Origin: Syngnathus acus
Taxonomy: Eukaryota > Chordata > Actinopteri > Syngnathiformes > Syngnathidae
Direction of reading: 5' to 3'
DNA length: 64,000 bases
Assembly: GCF_901709675.1 (NCBI RefSeq)
Contig: NC_051103.1
Span: 3,457,501 to 3,521,500 of the forward strand
Position 1 is the first letter of the stretch. Every line of letters starts with the position of its first letter. The notes beneath the pieces are model-generated. The model did not search any database and was not told where the DNA came from. It saw only the letters and a list, made by a program, of their open reading frames with translations. This document shows positions 59,024 to 64,000 of this stretch, piece by piece. A program made the translations under genes and the position numbers.

Positions 59024-59122
59024 TGAATGTTGCTGGACTATAAGCTTGTCAGAACTGTGTACAGCTGCCAGGCGGAGGAGGAGACTTTGATGACCGCACT
59101 GCTGTCCAGAGACTACTGCAAG
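59024..59122 (+). other. Exon-like segment of unknown origin
   Basis: A good acceptor (gacctttgaccctccag) and donor (AAG|gtgcgt) bound a segment with an ATG at 59027 and 32 open codons starting MLLDYKLVRTVYSCQAEEE. The codon before the ATG is TGA, so it could only be a first coding exon. I do not recognise it and found no partner exon. Confidence 0.2.
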
Positions 59123-62100
59123 GTGCGTGGGAGTCATTTTGGAAGATCTCAGGGGTGCGCTACGGTCTCAGATGCTGCTCGCGCTCTTCTCTTTATATGC
59201 TAATGGGGCCGCCAAGATGTGCTGACATGTAACAGCTTGGCCCAAGTCGGCGGGGGAGTACTTTTGGTTGCCGTGACGCCGCCCAGCGGGTGCTCCTGGG
59301 CACCCCCGGGGCTGAGCTATGGGGGCGGCAGGTGGAGCGGTGCAGCAGCAGTTCCCGTTCTGTTCCGTCATCATCTGGCAGAAGATACCAACTGGGCTTC
59401 GTTTCCACTTGTCATGACCCCCATGACAAGACACAATGGGAAGGTCTCCATACTCTGAACCGCAAAACCTGGTCACCGAATAAACCATAACTGTGTGGCC
59501 ACAATCCAGACAAATTTATCTTCTGTGCGTATGACAACAAATATTTCACGGACAGAAAAAAACAAAACAAAAACTTACACCAAATCAAAGCAGTATTCAA
59601 TGCATTTGGAGCATATTTAATTGGTCCAAAGGGCAAATTTTACAAAAAAGATTGTACAAAACCTCTGAAAACGTAAACCGTGATTTACTGCTCCTAAATG
59701 GACAGTTTTCCAACAATGACCGGCAATTTTGGCACAAACAATCGGTATGAAGTTATGTAATAATGTATGTTTATAGATGGACAACTTTAACAGCCAACAC
59801 GTTTGCTCTCACTTAACATTTAAAGACGAAAACAGATGTGTCCTTTCAAGCTTGGCGCTGCCTGCCCGCTGCACTTAAGAGCAAGTCAAATGCAAATTGG
59901 ACTTTATTTCTCCCGTCAAGCTCTTTAAATCACTCGGGACATTTGGATGCTAATGCTAGTAAGAAGAAGGAAAAAAAGGAGAAGGAGGTGTAGGTCTACA
60001 AAGGCCACAAGTGCCTTAATCCCCAGCAATTGCCTCCGAATGAAGCAACTTTCCAGCAGGAACCGTTTTCCTTTCAAAGTGCCATCATGCTGTCATTAAT
60101 GAGGTGCTGTAAAAACACATTGTCTTTGCTGCACAAGGGGGCGGCGGAAAGGGGGGCGGGGGGCAACTCTCCATTGATAGTAAACTTTCACTGTAAAGTC
60201 GAAAGCTTGAGCCACAATTAGAGCGTGTAACGCCGCCAGAATGGAACCCACAAAGCTGCTTGCGTATTAAAGGCGACCTGCTGGTGACACTGGAAGCTTC
60301 GAAATAATCCCATTGTCTTTGGAAGAGGCTCAAGTGCTGCTGAAAGTGGATGACCAGGCCAAAAATAAAATATTTTATTTGGAATATTTCAGGGTGAAAC
60401 TGACACGATGGATATTCTATTTCTCTTGAATTGAAAACAGTGTAAATCACTTTAATTAATTTAGAATTAAGTGTTACTTTTTACTCATTAAAAAAAAAAA
60501 TGCACCCAAACTCAGCAGGGCCATAAAACGGCAGGGACAATTTGCACTTTTTTAAATTAAATGGCAGGATTGTAGACGCCGTGTCAGCAGGAAAGCGGGG
60601 GACGAGTCGTAAAAATCCAATGAGGCCACACATAGCTGCGTTTTTGGGGCATTTTTATTTTATCCTACCGTAAGGGCTGAAGCTGTGATGAATATTTGAC
60701 ACATTTTGAGACCAATTGACAACTAAAGTGGCATGAAGCAAATCTGCTTTTTTTGTAGTCCTTATTAGAGTTAAGACCGAGTATAATTTTGATATATTAA
60801 GTGGTTAATTTATTAAACTAGGACGCTTGTAAAACATTTTTAATAAAGAGTTTTGCCCCTTGGCTAATTAAAGGTTAAATCAATTATAAATAAATTATAT
60901 ATTGCAAATAAATGTTAATGGATTAAAAGGTTGTGCAAAACTACTCTGGTCTGTAAGGTTAATTAGTTAGCATGAGTATGCAAAAGCTGTACTTAGGTAC
61001 ATTATGAACAGCAGCCTGGCTTGTTTGGTAGTTTTGGAGGTTGAAGATTGATGCCCGGATGCACACTCCCTGCCTCCCCCCTCCCTCCCCCTCCCCCTCC
61101 CATCCCTCCCGCCAATCAAAGGTGGCCATTGAACAAACCTGAAGCCCTTGCACAGCCCATTGCACATGGAAAAAAAAAAAAACCAAAGCTAAAAAACAAG
61201 CCGCTCAGTTCCTTTTGAGCCGTAAGAGGTAAAACCCTAAACTTTTGAAAGGACCAGCTCATTGTCCAGCTGCCACAATGGACGCCCTATCTCCCGCGCG
61301 ACAATAGCAACTCATTCACGCCGTCATTAACCCTTCTGTGGAAAGCTGAGAATGGAGGAGTTGCACCGTAACACCTCACCCCGCCCCAGAAGAGAGGCTC
61401 GCCTTTGGCGGTACAGCCCCTCCCCCTTTGTTCTTTTGTGCACCGAGTGATGGATCGTGTCGGGCGGAGGGCAAATGAGGACCGGGGAGCGTTACGCAGG
61501 ATTTGACTTACAACTTCAGTTCAGCGAGCAACCAGGTGGTATACATATACAAAGTAGCGTGCATTTGTTTAAGTATTTTAAAGTGCGTAAAAAAGATTCA
61601 AGGTTGTCTTTTTGCCCTAACTCCATGTTCAATGTGTAACACTATGCCATGTCTTCAATTATAACAGCACAATATATATAATTTGTAATGAGATCACAAT
61701 TCACGTATATACTTCAATCTCCAGATTTTCCCTTGAACTCGGTTGGATTAATCAGTCACAGATTGAAATCCAACCCAAACGCCACTTCTTAATTACAGCG
61801 GGTTAAATCATGTAATTAATTAGCGTCGTCTTATGAATAATAAAGGATCTCTCCTTTCCAGATGAAGTTGAGCATGAGGCGGGTGAGACAATAATAATAA
61901 TAATAGATTTCAAGAGGGCCCTAATTTTTTAAACCCTACCTATCTTGCTTGATTTTATTTTATTGACTCATCAAGTTAAATTTGGAGCCAGTCATTTTAT
62001 TTGACTGTATATTGCCTAAGCAGGGTGATGGTGCAAATGGAATATAGAGAATAACTTGCAGCGCCAGCGTTCCCTCTCTCGTGACTCACATCCCGGTGTG

Positions 62101-64000
62101 TGTTCCCTCCTTTAATCAGCACAGACAGGCGCTGAGTAATAAGCACTGGCACTCAATGATAAGGTAAGTGTGCGTGGATTGCGTTTGTGTGGAGGCCTAT
62201 GTGGGGAAAGTGTTCATTTGGCGGGAGTGGCAGACAGCAGCTAAGCTTCTTCAAGCTTAATGAGGAGCCGCACGACTTCACTCGATTCTCCTCTCGACGA
62301 TACGACGGCGTCTGGCTTTTTTTTTTTTTTTTTTTGCTAGTCGGCTTTCATCCGTCGGAATTAAAACCATTTTGGGGTGTGCATTTACGTCGTTAAACTC
62401 GTCACAACATGTGGTTGGAAAAGTTGCCAAGTCAAGTCTTTGAAAATAATATGCATTTCCAAACGTGGAGGTTATTTGATAAAAATCCAAGTGCTTCACA
62501 GTTTTCTGTGACATGCAAGAAAAAGATCTGAAACCATGAAATGAGTGTCTTTAGAACAATTTTAAAATGACGATCATTGTGTTATGACAATAAATAAAAA
62601 TCGCCTCGTCCGCCCGCTTGTTATCTTTTGTCGTTTCGTTCGCTTGCGTTTGAAGGGATTTGACTGGCCCGGATTGCTAATCCCAATTTTGAACATGAAT
62701 CAGCGTTCCGGGCTAATTCCCCGCCTCTTTCTCATGATAATGGGCCAAGTCGGGTACGCCGCCGTCGCCATGAAAAATGCCAGCCGCGCTTATCTCGCCG
62801 CCACAGCTTGCCGGACGCTGTCAGGAGAAGACAACCGGTTCCCCGTTTTGAAATGAGGCGCGTTCGCCATTGCTGGTTGGTGATATTGCATGCGGAATGC
62901 TCTAACTCATCAGGCTCGCATTTCTTGGTACTGGTAGAAAATAAGATTCCATACATAAATACTAATTTGCCTTTAGCCACCTTTAGCCAGAACAGGATGA
63001 AAAGTTTATCAAATGGAAGACTAGATGGACTCCTTCATTCCTGAGGTGTTCACCCTACAGTGGGGAAAGATGGACTCTTCCTCTTCTAAGTCATTGCTAG
63101 CTTAGTAGCTCACAAAGTGTTCATTTGAATGCCTCAAAATGGAAATCTCCACACGGTCTCAACCATGCAGCCAAAGGCCGTTATCAACTGGGTTGCGTTG
63201 GAGATAAGCCCGGCGGTGTCCGATGTCTCGACGACCCCGAATGACGCGCACCTCCTCAAATTAAATCCACAAAAGCTCCTTGAGGAGCATCTGCGAGGCC
63301 GTCACGGGCGGGATAACGAGCAGGGACGGCGATTACGACGGGCCCTGCAGGGGTGTTAGTGGGGTAAGGTTATCGTGCCGGTGGCGTTCCAAAACCCTGA
63401 GCTCACAATGTAACGTGTTTGTGACGGCGACCTTTTGACTTGGACAGGATATAGTGTGTGTGAAATTTTCAGGTGTGACATCATGCACATTAGGTGGCAA
63501 CTGTATCTGGAAATAAATGTGATTGGTAGAAAGTGTCCCAATTGGATCCCATGTTTTTTTCTTGAGGTTGTCCTGATTTATTAAACACAAACTATCTCCA
63601 TTTGCCCCCCACATCTATTGACTGAGACCCCGGTTCTAAATTGTCCACAGAATTACAAATAAAAATAGTCTTTATATTTTGCTAGATATAGACAGTCCTG
63701 TACATTTTTGCTTAGTACCGCGCAACCCTCGCAGTCACCACTAGGGGTTGCATACACCACACGATTCCGACCTGTTTGCCTCCATTATGAAGCGACACAC
63801 ACACGCTTCTCTCCACACGGGCACATTATTTATACACACGCATGTGAGTGTTGGAAGATTTTTGCAACTGCTTGAAAATTTGATACCAAAATAAAAAATG
63901 CATACAGCTTATTTATAAGCGTCAAGGGAGCTGCTACCCTTTAACCACAAATGGATGACAATCATAATGAATGAAAGTGATCCACAAAAAAATAAAAGGC

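Larger units (their letters stand above)
55601..64000. other. Gene-free 3' flank of pmp22
   Basis: No gene I can support. Contains a CTCF-like site at 57615, one exon-like ORF at 59024-59122, a pyrimidine-rich tract at about 61065-61110, AT-rich possibly regulatory DNA at 60780-60930 and 61735-61830, and T-runs. Further right, 62600-63400 has GC-rich open frames without recognisable features. Confidence 0.5.

Noticed and set aside
59024-59122. SH3-domain exon (VRTVYSCQAEEE resembles an SH3 start)
   Set aside because: The residues after EEE do not follow the SH3 pattern, and the frame has a stop immediately before the ATG.

Overview
This window is vertebrate, almost certainly teleost fish, nuclear DNA. 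The genes have many short exons with GT-AG introns, the intergenic DNA carries SINE/MITE/LINE debris and microsatellites, and every recognisable gene has a vertebrate counterpart. POLR3A fits into 9.3 kb and VSTM4 into 5.2 kb, which suggests a compact (percomorph-like) fish genome. I cannot fix the species from sequence alone. The six-frame translation shows only exon pieces, so I assembled the spliced genes below by hand from splice signals and reading phase.

Layout, left to right. (1) 0.2-2.0 kb, + strand: a complete five-exon TGF-beta ligand of the ADMP type. (2) 3.0-8.4 kb, - strand: a 1823-residue single-exon coding region for CEFIP (human C10orf71), tail-to-tail with admp. (3) 11.2-12.3 kb, + strand: a four-exon gene for a 96-residue single-pass membrane protein, probably TMEM273. 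(4) 13.3-18.5 kb, + strand: eight-exon VSTM4. Its second intron holds a two-exon gene on the opposite strand for an unknown, very acidic 243-residue protein. Units 2-4 keep the human 10q11 neighbourhood C10orf71-TMEM273-VSTM4. (5) 20.6-27.2 kb: a repeat-rich block bounded by two inverted copies of a CRE/CCAAT promoter plus a 30-nt first coding exon. It contains tandem repeats, GC-rich repeats, tRNA-derived SINE heads and a perfect 773-bp tetranucleotide microsatellite. (6) 27.8-37.0 kb, - strand: POLR3A, the largest subunit of RNA polymerase III, in 31 coding exons giving exactly 1390 residues. (7) 37-43 kb: gene-free DNA with LINE-like fragments and one orphan promoter-like patch. (8) 43.5-45.7 kb, + strand: seven-coding-exon tektin-3, preceded by an RFX X-box. 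(9) 50.0-55.6 kb, + strand: PMP22 with a TATA promoter, non-coding first exon, four coding exons and a long 3' UTR. (10) 55.6-64 kb: no gene I can support.

The genes do not form one pathway. The window joins blocks that lie apart in human: 10q11 (C10orf71/TMEM273/VSTM4), 10q22 (POLR3A) and 17p12 (TEKT3/PMP22). The observations most worth checking are the antisense acidic gene nested in VSTM4, the two GC-AG introns and candidate 36-nt cassette exon in POLR3A, the inverted promoter/first-exon duplication with its in-frame exon chain, the tekt3 X-box, and dispersed repeats carrying CTCF-like cores.
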